From the NCBI GenBank assembly GCA_024226735.1, contig JAAELL010000045.1, positions 1-55,622 on the forward strand: DNA of 55,622 nucleotides. Reading direction: 5' to 3'. This DNA comes from a bacterium. Lineage in GTDB: Bacteria; Planctomycetota; UBA1135; GCA-002686595. Below, one piece after another: positions 12,386 to 20,681 of the stretch. Below the pieces are notes generated by a model, which was given only the letters and a program-made list of their open reading frames with translations, made no database searches and was not told the origin of the DNA. Every line of letters begins with the position of its first letter. Position 1 is the first letter of the stretch. Position numbers and translations under genes: made by a program.

Positions 12386-12670
12386 ATGCGACCAGACGAG
12401 CTTGCCGAGCGACTCGCATACGCCTTCGACTTCGATCGGGTCGATGCGTCGCGGCGAGGCAACACGCACGCCATCCGCACGGAGATCCTGCTCTCGGTCA
12501 TGCGTGACCGCGATGAACCGACGACGCTCCGGGATCTGCTGCGCGCTCTCCAGCCCCTGGGCGTCGGGCGCGGTGAAGTCGCCGAAGAGCTCCTCACCGG
12601 CGTCGAGAGAGCGGCATCCTCGTTTCCCGAGAGCTCCATCGAGGAGTATCTTCGGGTGACGGGGACGTGA
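12386..12670 (+). CDS. Small hypothetical protein
   Basis: I do not recognise this 94-residue soluble protein (MRPDELAERLAYAFDFDRVD ... IEEYLRVTGT). It is charged and predicted mostly helical, with a C-terminal LLTGVERAASSFPESSIEEY helix. A TTG at 12365 overlapping the kinase stop would add seven residues, but the ATG looks better. Its stop overlaps the GTG of the following gene. Position between a hybrid kinase and a membrane-anchored protein suggests co-transcription, nothing more. Confidence 0.6.
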   Translation: MRPDELAERLAYAFDFDRVDASRRGNTHAIRTEILLSVMRDRDEPTTLRDLLRALQPLGVGRGEVAEELLTGVERAASSFPESSIEEYLRVTGT

Positions 12671-14976
12671 CGATGCCAGAGACGCCGACTTCGAACAGAC
12701 GCCTGTACGTCGGCCTGACGGCCCTCGCTCTGGTCACCCTCGTCGTGTTCCTCGTCGCGCGCCTCGGCGGTCAAGCCCCTGCGCCACGGCAAGGCGCGAG
12801 CGACCGCGCCGACGCCGAGAATCCAAGTGAGCTCGTCGCCCGCAGCCACGGCGGCGCCCCCACCCCGGAGCTCGCCGCGCCCGCGGCACCGGACGAACGT
12901 CAGCCCTCGGCCAAGGCCCCCGAGTCGCCCGAGTCGCCCGAGTCGCCCGAATCGCCCGCGTCGTCCGAGGTCGATGAGGCGGCCGTACCGCTGAGCGTGA
13001 CCGCGGTTTGCGTCGACGAGTCAGGCGATCCGCTCGCTGGTGTGCGCTTGTCCGCAATGAGCCTCGCCGGCAGCCCCGTCGCGTTCTCCGACGCCAGCGG
13101 AAGCGTGAGGCTCACACTCGGTCGCGAGCACGAACGCACGGGTGACCCCATGCCCGCGCTGGGTCTGCCCGGTGCTCCCCTCGCGTTTCTGTTCGTCCTG
13201 GATGGACCGAGCCGCCGCACGCGGATCGTCCACGGCCCGCCGCTCGAGACACTCGAGCACCACGACTGTGGCCGCATCGTGCTCGGGCCGGTCGGCCGAG
13301 TCACCGGTCGCGTAGTCGGAGCGGACGGCGAACCCGTGACCGACCTCGCCGTCCATCCCGCACGCGCCGTTCCGGAGCTCGATGCGGCTCAGACGCGCTC
13401 CCTGCGCGTGGCCGGACTGTCCATGCTCAGCGCTCGCATGGGCGTCGCCGGGGCGAAGACCGACCTCTTCGGCCGCTTCGTGATCGAGGGCATCCCGAGC
13501 ACCGAGGGCGCGTGCGTCTGGGTGCAGGGCCCCGACACGTACGCGTCGTGGTCCGCGGCCTTCACGGTCGCTCCGAACGAGGCGGTGGACGTCGGAACGC
13601 TGACGTTGGAACCGTTCGACGCCGACGACCGGATCGAGGGCCGCGTCACCCGGGCGGACGGCGAGCCGGCGGCGGGCGCCTTGGTCCTCGCGCGCACTGC
13701 CAGCGACAGTGTACTCGGCCCCCAGAGCATGCGCTTCGCCGATGCGGCCGGGCGGTTCGTGGTCCCCGCCCTGCTCGGCGAAGCACACCGCATCAGCGCG
13801 CACGATCCCCAGCAGCCCGAGCTGGCGTGCCGCGTCGACGGCGTCGCCGGGGGAGCGCGCGATGTCGAGCTGCGCCTCGGACCCGCGCCGGCGCAAGCGC
13901 AGCGCACGCTCGTTCGCGGCCGCGTCGTGCGTGCCGGACAGCCGGTAGCCGGCGCTCTCGTGACGCCGCAGCGCTACCGCGCGGACGACGAGGCTCCCGA
14001 GGCCGGCACGCCCCTGCGCGCGGACGCCAAGGGCCAGTTCACCTTCGAGCCTCGGGCGGGCCAATACGTGCTCGTGGCACGCGACGACGATGGCGAGTCG
14101 GTCGGGACGAGTGCGCGCATCGTGGCCGCGCGGAGCTCCGAGCCGATCGAGGTCGTGGTCGAGCTCGTCGCCGCCGCACGCATCGAGGGCCACGTCCGCG
14201 TCGCCGCCGGTACGCAGGCGAACGGGATCGAGCTGCTCGCCAGCGGACCAGAGGGACTGCGGCACAGGGCGACGACGCGCTCGGACGGAACGTTCGAGCT
14301 GACGCATCTCGTGCCGGGCTCGTGGAGCGTGCGCCGCTCGTCCGCCTCGCTCTTCACGAGCGGCGAGAACGTCCCCGAGGGGGCGCGCACGTTCGAGCTC
14401 GAGCTCGCACCCGGCGAGACCGCCCACCTCGAGGTGGATCTGGCACAGAGCGCCCAACTCGATGGTCGGCTTGCGATCGGCGACCAGGTCTACTCGTCCT
14501 GGTTCTGGTCGATCCGGGGCTCGCGAGGCCAGCTGCGAGCCGACGGCACGTTCCACGTGTCCGCCATCACCGAGCTCGGCGAAACCAAGCTCGCGATCGG
14601 CGGCCGACTCGGCGCCTGGATGGTCGAGATGGCGGCGGACATCGCGCTCGCCCCGGGAGCGAATGCGTGGTCGCTCGAGGTGTCCACCGGAAGCGTCGAG
14701 CTGACCGGGCTGGCGCTCGGCCCCACGCTCCGGCTCGACGGCCAACTGCCGCTGGTGTGCACGCTGCGCTTCGAGCACACCAGCGGTGCTGCATGGCAAG
14801 CCACCCCTGTCACGGCGGTCGACGGACGCGTGCGGATCACGAACGTGCCCGCGGGGCAGATCGCAGTCGCGCGGCGCGCGTCACTGAGTGTGTTCGGGCC
14901 GATCGACGACGCGGATCTCGTCGCTACGATCGAAGTCCGCGCGGGCGAGACGACACGCTTCGCCTGGCCCGAGTAG
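12667..14976 (+). CDS. Membrane-anchored protein of repeated carboxypeptidase-regulatory-like Ig domains
   Basis: The product is 769 residues (GTG 12667 overlapping the previous stop, or ATG 12673). One N-terminal membrane helix (LYVGLTALALVTLVVFLVA) is followed by a low-complexity linker with four ESP triplets encoded by 9-bp repeats at 12918-12956. The remainder is a chain of carboxypeptidase D regulatory-like beta-sandwich repeats: VTAVCVDESGDPLAGVRLSA, GRVVGADGEPVTDLAV, IEGRVTRADGEPAAGALVLA, VRGRVVRAGQPVAGALVTP, IEGHVRVAAG. Such domains sit outside the cytoplasm and bind proteins or glycans; here they are tethered by the N-terminal helix. No enzyme motif is seen. It ends in a triple 11-bp repeat and a strong terminator. 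Confidence 0.85.
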   Translation: MTMPETPTSNRRLYVGLTALALVTLVVFLVARLGGQAPAPRQGASDRADAENPSELVARSHGGAPTPELAAPAAPDERQPSAKAPESPESPESPESPASSEVDEAAVPLSVTAVCVDESGDPLAGVRLSAMSLAGSPVAFSDASGSVRLTLGREHERTGDPMPALGLPGAPLAFLFVLDGPSRRTRIVHGPPLETLEHHDCGRIVLGPVGRVTGRVVGADGEPVTDLAVHPARAVPELDAAQTRSLRVAGLSMLSARMGVAGAKTDLFGRFVIEGIPSTEGACVWVQGPDTYASWSAAFTVAPNEAVDVGTLTLEPFDADDRIEGRVTRADGEPAAGALVLARTASDSVLGPQSMRFADAAGRFVVPALLGEAHRISAHDPQQPELACRVDGVAGGARDVELRLGPAPAQAQRTLVRGRVVRAGQPVAGALVTPQRYRADDEAPEAGTPLRADAKGQFTFEPRAGQYVLVARDDDGESVGTSARIVAARSSEPIEVVVELVAAARIEGHVRVAAGTQANGIELLASGPEGLRHRATTRSDGTFELTHLVPGSWSVRRSSASLFTSGENVPEGARTFELELAPGETAHLEVDLAQSAQLDGRLAIGDQVYSSWFWSIRGSRGQLRADGTFHVSAITELGETKLAIGGRLGAWMVEMAADIALAPGANAWSLEVSTGSVELTGLALGPTLRLDGQLPLVCTLRFEHTSGAAWQATPVTAVDGRVRITNVPAGQIAVARRASLSVFGPIDDADLVATIEVRAGETTRFAWPE

Positions 14977-15000
14977 CGCCCGAGTAGCGCCCGAGTAGCG
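14968..15000 (+). repeat. Three tandem copies of an 11-bp unit containing the stop codon
   Basis: CCCGAGTAGCG occurs at 14968-14978, 14979-14989 and 14990-15000. The first copy holds the stop of the preceding gene. Because 11 is not a multiple of 3, the three TAGs fall in three different frames. Confidence 0.95.
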
Positions 15001-15001
15001 T

Positions 15002-15025
15002 CCCGGCGGGACCAGGCCCGCCGGG
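15002..15025. terminator. Bidirectional hairpin terminator between convergent genes
   Basis: CCCGGCGGG (15002-15010), a loop of six bases, and CCCGCCGGG (15017-15025) form a perfect 9-bp GC stem midway between two converging genes. Confidence 0.8.
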
Positions 15026-15037
15026 CGCCCGGACCGT

Positions 15038-16186
15038 TCAGGGCAAGTGCTGGCACGCGGCCGTCGTCGTCACCCCGCAACCGCCGCTCACGGTGGCTTC
15101 CAGGTTGGCGGCCGTGTTGTCGCTACCGCCCGAGATCGCGGACGTGTCGCCGCTGGCGACGCCGTCGCTGCCACCGGCGATGGCGGAACGATCGCCCACC
15201 GCGCCATTGTTGGCGCCCCCACCGATCCAAGCGAAGCTCGGGTCGGCAAAGTCGACGGCGCGTCCGGCCTCGTTCCCCGTCCCGCCGCTGACCGAGGCGG
15301 CGAAGCCGCTCGCGATGTTGTTCATGCCGCCCGAGACCGAGGCGCTGTTGACCGAGCCCATCCCGAACGAGCCGCGGCCGGCCGTGTTGCCCTCGCCGCC
15401 GCTGACGCTGCAGTACTGGCCGTTGGCCGTGTTGTTGCGCCCGCCGCTGACCGCGGCACCAACCTCGGTCGCCTGGTTGTTCTCGCCTCCGCTGACCGCG
15501 GCGGCGATCTCGGTCGCCATGTTCCCGCTGCCCGCGCTGACGGTCGAGAAGCGCCCCATCGCCTGGTTGGTCGTGCCGCCGCCGACCGTGGAGTAGTTGT
15601 TGCTCGTCTGGTTGCCGCGACCGCCAGCGATCGCCGTCGCGAACCCGTTGGCCGTGTTCTGCTCGCCACCGGACACCGAGTCGTAGTTGCCGCTGGCGGT
15701 GTTTTCGACGCCGCCGCTCACGGCCGCCCCGAGCGCGCTCGCGACGTTGTCGGTACCTCCAGAGACCGAGGCGTAGGGCGCCAGGATGCGGCTGCCGATG
15801 CCGATGACCTGGCCGCCGTAGTCGGTGTACTGGAGCCGGGTGCCGCAGACGACATTGTGGGAACCGGTCCGGTCGTCCGCCACGCCGCCGAGCTCGTTGT
15901 AGCCGACGATCAGGTTGCCGAGGCCGTTCGCGCTGTCGGTCATGTCGACACCGTTGACGATCTGCACGTTGACGTCGGAGAAGCGGATCGTCTTGACCGT
16001 CCCGCCTTGACCGTCGTCGAGGAACACGACGCTCATGTGGTCCAGAACGTCGAGGTTCCCCTGGCTGAGGAAGAACGGCGTCGTCGTCTGCATGCTCGTC
16101 AGGAGGGCGACTCCGACCGTCGCGGTGGCGCCGAGGAGAACGGAAAGAGGGTGAACTTGGATGTGCTTCAAGGCAGGTCTCGTCAC
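15038..16186 (-). CDS. Secreted YadA-type left-handed beta-roll (Hep_Hag-like) protein
   Basis: After a short hydrophobic leader (LSVLLGATATVGVALLT) comes a conserved neck: LDHMSVVFLDDGQGG, VNVQIVNGVD, GLGNLIVGYNE, DRTGSHNVVCGT. About 15 repeats of roughly 14 residues follow, of the form [AS]-V-S-G-G-x-x-N-x-A-[ST]-G, as in the trimeric autotransporter head beta-roll. One repeat holds an insertion with AVDFADPSFAWIGGG. It ends CGVTTTAACQHLP with no coiled stalk or YadA membrane anchor, so it is not a complete autotransporter. GTG 16186 is used here; a TTG at 16171 (LKHIQVHPL) is equally possible and neither has a clear ribosome site. A paralogue with the same neck lies at 49079-50035. Confidence 0.85.
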   Translation of the reverse strand: MTRPALKHIQVHPLSVLLGATATVGVALLTSMQTTTPFFLSQGNLDVLDHMSVVFLDDGQGGTVKTIRFSDVNVQIVNGVDMTDSANGLGNLIVGYNELGGVADDRTGSHNVVCGTRLQYTDYGGQVIGIGSRILAPYASVSGGTDNVASALGAAVSGGVENTASGNYDSVSGGEQNTANGFATAIAGGRGNQTSNNYSTVGGGTTNQAMGRFSTVSAGSGNMATEIAAAVSGGENNQATEVGAAVSGGRNNTANGQYCSVSGGEGNTAGRGSFGMGSVNSASVSGGMNNIASGFAASVSGGTGNEAGRAVDFADPSFAWIGGGANNGAVGDRSAIAGGSDGVASGDTSAISGGSDNTAANLEATVSGGCGVTTTAACQHLP

Positions 16187-16288
16187 AGGAGGTCCAATGA
16201 GAAAGCGAGCTCGGACGCTAGCACCACGGCGGCTCGCGGCCCATGGGCGATTCCCCTCGGGGCCGTACGTGGTAGAGTCGTTGCCATA

Positions 16289-17377
16289 ATGACCTGCTCT
16301 CCCCGCGCGCTCCTCTCCCTCACGTCCATCGCGCTCTCCGCCGCCGCAGCGTTTGCGCACGGCACCGTCGTCGAGCCTGTGAGTCGGGTGTACCGCGTGT
16401 ACCAGAGCAACCCCGAGAACCCGAGTTTCCCGCTGGCGCAGAACGCCGTGGCGATCGACGGGACACTGTCGTACTACACCTGGAACGAGCTCTCGCGCAA
16501 CATCCCCGAAGCAGTCCAGGCCGGCCTGCCGCCGGGCTTCGACTACTCGCCTTGGGTGCCCGATGGACAGCTCGCGAGCGGCGGCCGGGTCGATCCGAAC
16601 TCGCCCGATTACCCGCGCACGTACGCCGGACTCGACCAGGTCAGCCCCGATTGGCCCAAGACGCCAGTCCAAGCGGGCGCGACGATCACCGTCGACTTCC
16701 TCGCGACCGCTCCCCACGACCCCAGCGTGTGGGACGTGTGGATGACCACACCCGACTGGAACCCGAGCACGGCGCTCAACTGGGCGCAGATGGAGTTCCT
16801 GGGCAGGCCACAGGTGACGTTCACCGGAAGCCACTACCTGTTCGACCTTCCGATCCCGACGAACCGCACTGGCCACCACGTCCTGTGGGTCGCCTGGCAC
16901 CGTGCCGACCCCGTCGGCGAAGTGTTCTTCTCGACCTCGGACCTGATGATCGAGCCACCGCTCGGCACGACCTACTGCTCGCCGAACACGCCCAACTCGA
17001 CGGGACAGCCGGGAGCGATCGCGGTGTCGGGATCGGCGCTGGTCGCGGAGAACGATCTTCAGCTCGAGGCCAGCGCGCTCCCTCCGTTCCAGTTCGGCTA
17101 CTTCCTCTGCAGCATGCAGGAAGCCCAGACGCCGTTCCCCGGCGGAAGCGAGGGCATCCTGTGCCTCGCCAACCCGATCGGGCGGTTCTCCTCCCAAGTG
17201 CAGAACTCGGGAGCGAACGGGACGTTCGCGATCGACGTCGACCTCACGGCCTTGCCGCTCTCGCCACCGGTCGCGGCGCTGCCCGGCGAGCGCTGGAACT
17301 TCCAGGCCTGGTACCGCGACGCCCTTCCGACACCGACGTCGAACTTCACCGACGCGATCGGCGTCACTTTCCAGTAG
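16289..17377 (+). CDS. AA10 lytic polysaccharide monooxygenase with the WYRD-type C-terminal domain
   Basis: The product is 362 residues. Cleavage of the signal peptide after AFA (residue 23) would leave His24 as the mature N-terminus (HGTVVEPVSRVYRVY), as copper LPMOs require. The second histidine of the His-brace is His143 in ATAPHDPSVWDVWMT, the TAxH(D/N)xxxW pattern of AA10 enzymes. A buried Phe in EVFFSTSDLMI (213-214) fits the axial position. AA10 enzymes oxidatively cleave chitin or cellulose outside the cell. Residues from about 229 (YCSPNTPNSTG) to the end (NFTDAIGVTFQ) are the shared C-terminal domain, taking the place where a carbohydrate-binding module usually sits. Substrate cannot be told. 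Confidence 0.88.
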   Translation: MTCSPRALLSLTSIALSAAAAFAHGTVVEPVSRVYRVYQSNPENPSFPLAQNAVAIDGTLSYYTWNELSRNIPEAVQAGLPPGFDYSPWVPDGQLASGGRVDPNSPDYPRTYAGLDQVSPDWPKTPVQAGATITVDFLATAPHDPSVWDVWMTTPDWNPSTALNWAQMEFLGRPQVTFTGSHYLFDLPIPTNRTGHHVLWVAWHRADPVGEVFFSTSDLMIEPPLGTTYCSPNTPNSTGQPGAIAVSGSALVAENDLQLEASALPPFQFGYFLCSMQEAQTPFPGGSEGILCLANPIGRFSSQVQNSGANGTFAIDVDLTALPLSPPVAALPGERWNFQAWYRDALPTPTSNFTDAIGVTFQ

Positions 17378-17412
17378 GACGCGAGCCGTCCAACCCGCCC
17401 ATCCAGGCCGCG

Positions 17413-17544
17413 AGGAGCTCGGGCCACTTCGTCGAAGCACGGATCGAGATCACGCTCGCGCGCAAGCGCATCCGCGTCTCGCCCGCTCTCTACAACGTGC
17501 CCGAGGACATCGACCGCCTCGCGGAGGTCCTGGGCCACGAGTGA
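17413..17544 (+). pseudogene. 3' scrap of a class V aminotransferase / cysteine-desulfurase-like gene
   Basis: The frame ending in TGA at 17542-17544 reads GHFVEARIEITLARKRIRVS and PALYNVPEDIDRLAEVLGHE. The R-[IV]-S-P-x-[LI]-Y-N-x-x-E-D-[IV]-D-x-L motif is the C-terminal signature of class V PLP aminotransferases such as SufS/Csd-like enzymes. Only about 40 codons remain, directly after the LPMO stop and without a start, so it is a decayed 3' remnant. Confidence 0.65.
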
Positions 17545-17562
17545 GCCGTATCTCGAGCCCCG

Positions 17563-18081
17563 CTACTCGAACAGCTCCTTGGGGATGGGCCGCTCCTTGG
17601 TCGGCCGCTCGTTGACGATCGACACGACGCGCCACGCGCCCTTCTGCCGGATCAGCTCGAAGCTGTCGATCCCCTGATGCGGCTCGCGGCCCGAGCCCGG
17701 AATGTGGGAATCGAAGAGGACGAGCACCTGGGCGATGTCGCCGTAGACGAACGACTTCATGCCGAGGATGCGCTCGGTGAACCCGGTCTTCTCGACCTTC
17801 GCGTCCTCGATGAACTTGACGAAGTCCGCTACGAATCCGTCGACCGAGAAGACGCTCATCTCCTCGCGCCCGGTCCGCAGCACGACGACGGCCTCCGGAA
17901 CGAACAGCGTGCGGACCTCGTCCCAGTCGGGCGTCGTCCCCGCCTCGAAGGTCACCAGCTCGTAGAGCTTGCGCACGAGCGCCTCGGCGCCAGCCTCGGG
18001 GTCCGGCTTGGCGGGTGTCTGTTGTGCAGCGCAAAGCAGCGCGACGGACAAAAGCGCCGCGGCATACAGGATCGGTTTCAT
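17563..18081 (-). CDS. Exported SnoaL/NTF2-like protein
   Basis: The product is 172 residues. A signal peptide (MKPILYAAALLSVALLCAAQ) precedes one NTF2-fold domain: LVRKLYELVTFEAGTTPDWD, LFVPEAVVVLRTG, GFVADFVKFIEDAKVEKTGF, GDIAQVLVLFDSHIPGS, SFELIRQKGAWRVVSIVNER. The pattern matches DUF4440/SnoaL-like proteins, small cone-shaped binding or isomerase-like domains. The start is supported by GAGGAGA shortly upstream on the minus strand. No substrate can be inferred and it seems monocistronic. Confidence 0.82.
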   Translation of the reverse strand: MKPILYAAALLSVALLCAAQQTPAKPDPEAGAEALVRKLYELVTFEAGTTPDWDEVRTLFVPEAVVVLRTGREEMSVFSVDGFVADFVKFIEDAKVEKTGFTERILGMKSFVYGDIAQVLVLFDSHIPGSGREPHQGIDSFELIRQKGAWRVVSIVNERPTKERPIPKELFE

Positions 18082-18158
18082 GGCTCTTCTCCTCTCGTGG
18101 ACGCACCCATTCTGCCACCGCGCGCGTCCGGTCACGTTCGAAGGCGGTTCGGGCCACG

Positions 18159-18637
18159 TCAGCGATCGAGCAGATCCCCGACGACCCCGGCGATCTCGGT
18201 CGCGAGGATCCGGTTGGCGCGACCGTTCGGATGGCCATCGCCGCGCACGATGTGCCGCCTGGGCGGCAGACCTTCGAACGCCGGCAGGAGATCGAACGTC
18301 GGCACGTCCAGCTCCGCGCCCCAGCTGCTCACGAGCTCGTGGATCGGGCCGTAGGCGTAGTCCGGACCGAGCTGCGCGACGTCCGGGAAAACGAAGACGA
18401 CGAGCGGAACACCGCCCTGGCGACACCGCTCGGCGATGCGCCCGAGCGCAGCCCGCGCATGCCCCAGGCGTTGATCGTGTAAGTCCAGCGTTCCTCACGC
18501 CCGGGAATCTCGTTGCTGCGCTGGCGACCGGGCAGCAGCGCGTGGACGTAGGCGCGATCCGGGCGCATCGCGAACAGCTCGTGGCCCCAGGCTGCCGCCA
18601 CGGCGCTGGCGAGTAGGAGCTTCTTGCGCCTCATCAT
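18159..18637 (-). pseudogene. SGNH-hydrolase-like gene with internal deletion and frameshift
   Basis: The 5' part encodes an N-terminal anchor and lead-in (KKLLLASAVAAAWGHELFAM ... WTYTINAWGMRG), the form seen at the start of membrane-anchored SGNH/GDSL proteins. Right after MRG the frame changes, and the adjacent frame reads AALGRIAERCRQGGVPLVVF, VAQLGPDYAYGPIHEL and the last SGNH block RGDGHPNGRANRILATEIAG, stopping at 18159. The nucleophile-Ser block and about 200 residues between are gone. This is an internal deletion near 18450 joining two frames. Confidence 0.72.
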
Positions 18638-18772
18638 TCGGCGCATGTTGTACGGGACGCGCCGGCCACGAGCACGCCTGGAATCCACGCTCAGCACCCG
18701 GTGCCGTACGCGCAGTGCGGGCGCCGCCTACGGACCTCGGCGGCCCCCGAACCGGGCCGCTTCGAGTACGCT

Positions 18773-18794
18773 CCTACCCTCCCCGCCGGGTAGG
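18773..18794 (+). promoter_or_regulatory. Hairpin overlapping the ribosome site of the macA-like gene
   Basis: CCTACCC (18773-18779) and GGGTAGG (18788-18794) form a perfect 7-bp stem with an 8-nt loop, ending 4 nt before ATG 18799. The 3' arm includes part of the likely Shine-Dalgarno TAGGA, so folding would hide it. A role in translational control is an inference. Confidence 0.45.
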
Positions 18795-18798
18795 AACC

Positions 18799-19944
18799 AT
18801 GCGCAACTGGCTGATCGCGACCGTCGTAGTGGCTGCCCTGGCCGTGGGACTGCGCCTGACGGTGTGGCGCGAGGAGCCCGTGTTCGTGCGCGCCGACCCC
18901 GTGGGCCATGGCCGCGTCGAGGCGACGCTGACCAACACCAAGGCCGGCACCGTCGCCGCCCGCCGCCGCGCCAAGCTGTCCCCCGGCACGAGCGGAATCG
19001 TCGTGGAGCTGGCCGTCCAACGCGGCCAGCGCGTCGAGGCGAACGCGCTGCTCCTGCGCCTCGACGATTCGACCCAGGCGGCGCGGGTCGCTCGCGCCGA
19101 GCGAGCGCTCGACGTGACGCGCGCCGCGCACGAACAGGCCTGCATCGTGTCCGCGCGCGCCCTGCGTGAGCTCGAGCGCAACCGCAAGCTCGCCGAGACG
19201 TCGTCCGTAGTCTCGGACGACATTCTCGACGGTCTGCAGAGCGCGCACGAGCTCGCCCTCGCGCAATGTGGGGTCGCCGCCGCCGAGATCGAGTACGCCC
19301 AAGCGGACGTCGCGCTCGCGAGCGCCGAGCTCCACAAGACGGTCCTGCGCGCGCCCTTCGAAGCGGTCATCGCGCAGGTCGAGGTCGAGCTCGGCGAGTG
19401 GATCACGCCCTCCGTCCCGCTGCTCGCGGCGCCCGACGCAATCGATGCGATCGATCCCACCTCGCTCTACATCAGCGCCCCGATGGACGAGGTCGACTCG
19501 GCCCGGCTCACGGTCGGTCAGACGGCACGCGTCACGGTCGATTCACACGCGGGCCGCAGCCTGCCCGGTCGCGTCGTCCGCGTCGCCCCTTTCGTGCTCG
19601 ACCTGGAGCAGCAGAACCGCACGGTCGAGGTCGAGATCGAGATCGACGACAGCGCCTTCTCGCAGAAGCTCCTGCCCGGCACGTCCGCCGACGTCGAGGT
19701 GATCCTCGAGGTGCGCGAAGACGTCCTGCGCGCCCCGGCCGCCGCGCTGCTCGAAGGCGAGCGCGTGCTGGTCCTGGAGGACGGCGAGCTGATCGAGCGC
19801 GAGCTCGAGATCGGCCTGCGCAACTGGGACTGGGTCGAAGTGACCGGCGGCCTCGCCGCGGGCGAGCTGGTCGTCGTCAGCCTCGACCGGGAAGGAACGA
19901 GCGCGGGCGCGTCCGCCGAGCTCGAGCCGGAGGTCACCCCTTGA
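18799..19944 (+). CDS. MacA-like periplasmic adaptor (membrane-fusion protein)
   Basis: The product is 381 residues with an N-terminal membrane anchor (WLIATVVVAALAVGLRL). The lipoyl half-motifs (SGIVVELAVQRGQRVEANAL and KTVLRAPFEAVIAQVEVELG) flank a long alpha-hairpin (about 80-165), followed by the beta-barrel (LYISAPMDEVDSARLTVGQT) and a membrane-proximal domain (VTGGLAAGELVVVS). This is the adaptor of a MacAB-type tripartite pump that bridges an ABC transporter to an outer-membrane channel. It is the first of four genes overlapping or spaced by only a few bases. No TolC-like gene is in the window. Its start lies beneath a hairpin. Confidence 0.9.
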   Translation: MRNWLIATVVVAALAVGLRLTVWREEPVFVRADPVGHGRVEATLTNTKAGTVAARRRAKLSPGTSGIVVELAVQRGQRVEANALLLRLDDSTQAARVARAERALDVTRAAHEQACIVSARALRELERNRKLAETSSVVSDDILDGLQSAHELALAQCGVAAAEIEYAQADVALASAELHKTVLRAPFEAVIAQVEVELGEWITPSVPLLAAPDAIDAIDPTSLYISAPMDEVDSARLTVGQTARVTVDSHAGRSLPGRVVRVAPFVLDLEQQNRTVEVEIEIDDSAFSQKLLPGTSADVEVILEVREDVLRAPAAALLEGERVLVLEDGELIERELEIGLRNWDWVEVTGGLAAGELVVVSLDREGTSAGASAELEPEVTP

Positions 19945-20681
19945 TCGAGCTCGTCGACGTCTGGCGCACCTACGACGTCGGCGCCGAGAAGCTGCATGCC
20001 CTCGCAGGAGTCCAGGAGACGATCGATACCGGTGAGCACGTCGCGATCATGGGTCCGTCGGGGTCGGGCAAGTCGACGCTGCTCAACGTGATCGGCTGCC
20101 TCGACCGCCCGACGGCCGGTTCGTATCGCCTGAACGGGCGCGAGGTCGCGGGCCTCGGCGAAGACGAGCTCGCGCGCGTGCGCCGCGAGGAGATCGGCTA
20201 CGTCTTCCAGAGCCACCATCTCGTCGAACGCCTCGATGCGGTCGCAAACGTCGAGCTGCCGATGACGTTCGCCGGCGTCGCGCGCTCGGAGCGCCGGCCG
20301 CGCGCCATGGAAGCCCTCATCGAAGTACGCCTCCAGGACCGCGCCAGCCACCGCCCCTCGGAGCTGTCGGGGGGGCAGCGCCAACGCGTCGCTATCGCGC
20401 GCGCGACGATCCTGCGGCCGCGAGTCCTGCTCGCGGACGAGCCGACGGGCAACCTCGACCGCACGTCGGGCGAGCAGGTCCTCGATCTGTTGGGCGGTCT
20501 CAACGCGGGCGGCATCACGCTACTGGTCGTCACCCACGACGTCGAGGTCGCGCGGCGCGCACAGCGCGTCCTGATCCTCGAAGACGGTCGCATCGTGCAC
20601 CGCTGCGCCGGGCGCGACCTCACCTCGCTCGCCGACGCGCTGGGCTCCGCGGCGCGGGCACCAGCCGACCTGAGCGGATGA
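19941..20681 (+). CDS. MacB/LolD-type ABC ATPase
   Basis: The product is 246 residues. A TTG at 19941 overlaps the preceding TGA (TTGA), giving translational coupling. Motifs: Walker A GPSGSGKST, Q-loop GYVFQSHHLVERL, signature LSGGQRQRVAIARA, Walker B VLLADEPTGNLD, and H-loop VVTHDVEVA. The VFQ and ADEPTGNLD variants are those of the MacB/LolD/FtsE group, which energise mechanotransmission-type transporters. It should serve both permeases encoded downstream. Confidence 0.92.
   Translation: MIELVDVWRTYDVGAEKLHALAGVQETIDTGEHVAIMGPSGSGKSTLLNVIGCLDRPTAGSYRLNGREVAGLGEDELARVRREEIGYVFQSHHLVERLDAVANVELPMTFAGVARSERRPRAMEALIEVRLQDRASHRPSELSGGQRQRVAIARATILRPRVLLADEPTGNLDRTSGEQVLDLLGGLNAGGITLLVVTHDVEVARRAQRVLILEDGRIVHRCAGRDLTSLADALGSAARAPADLSG

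Noticed and set aside
12918..12956. Four 9-bp repeats (ESP codons) as a phase-variable tract
   Set aside because: The unit is a multiple of three, so changes would only alter linker length in a low-complexity region.
15080..15790. Regular DNA repeats that might look like a CRISPR array or satellite
   Set aside because: The ~42-bp periodicity is that of the 14-residue beta-roll repeats, is imperfect at DNA level and lies in a continuous reading frame; the same holds for 49090-49680.
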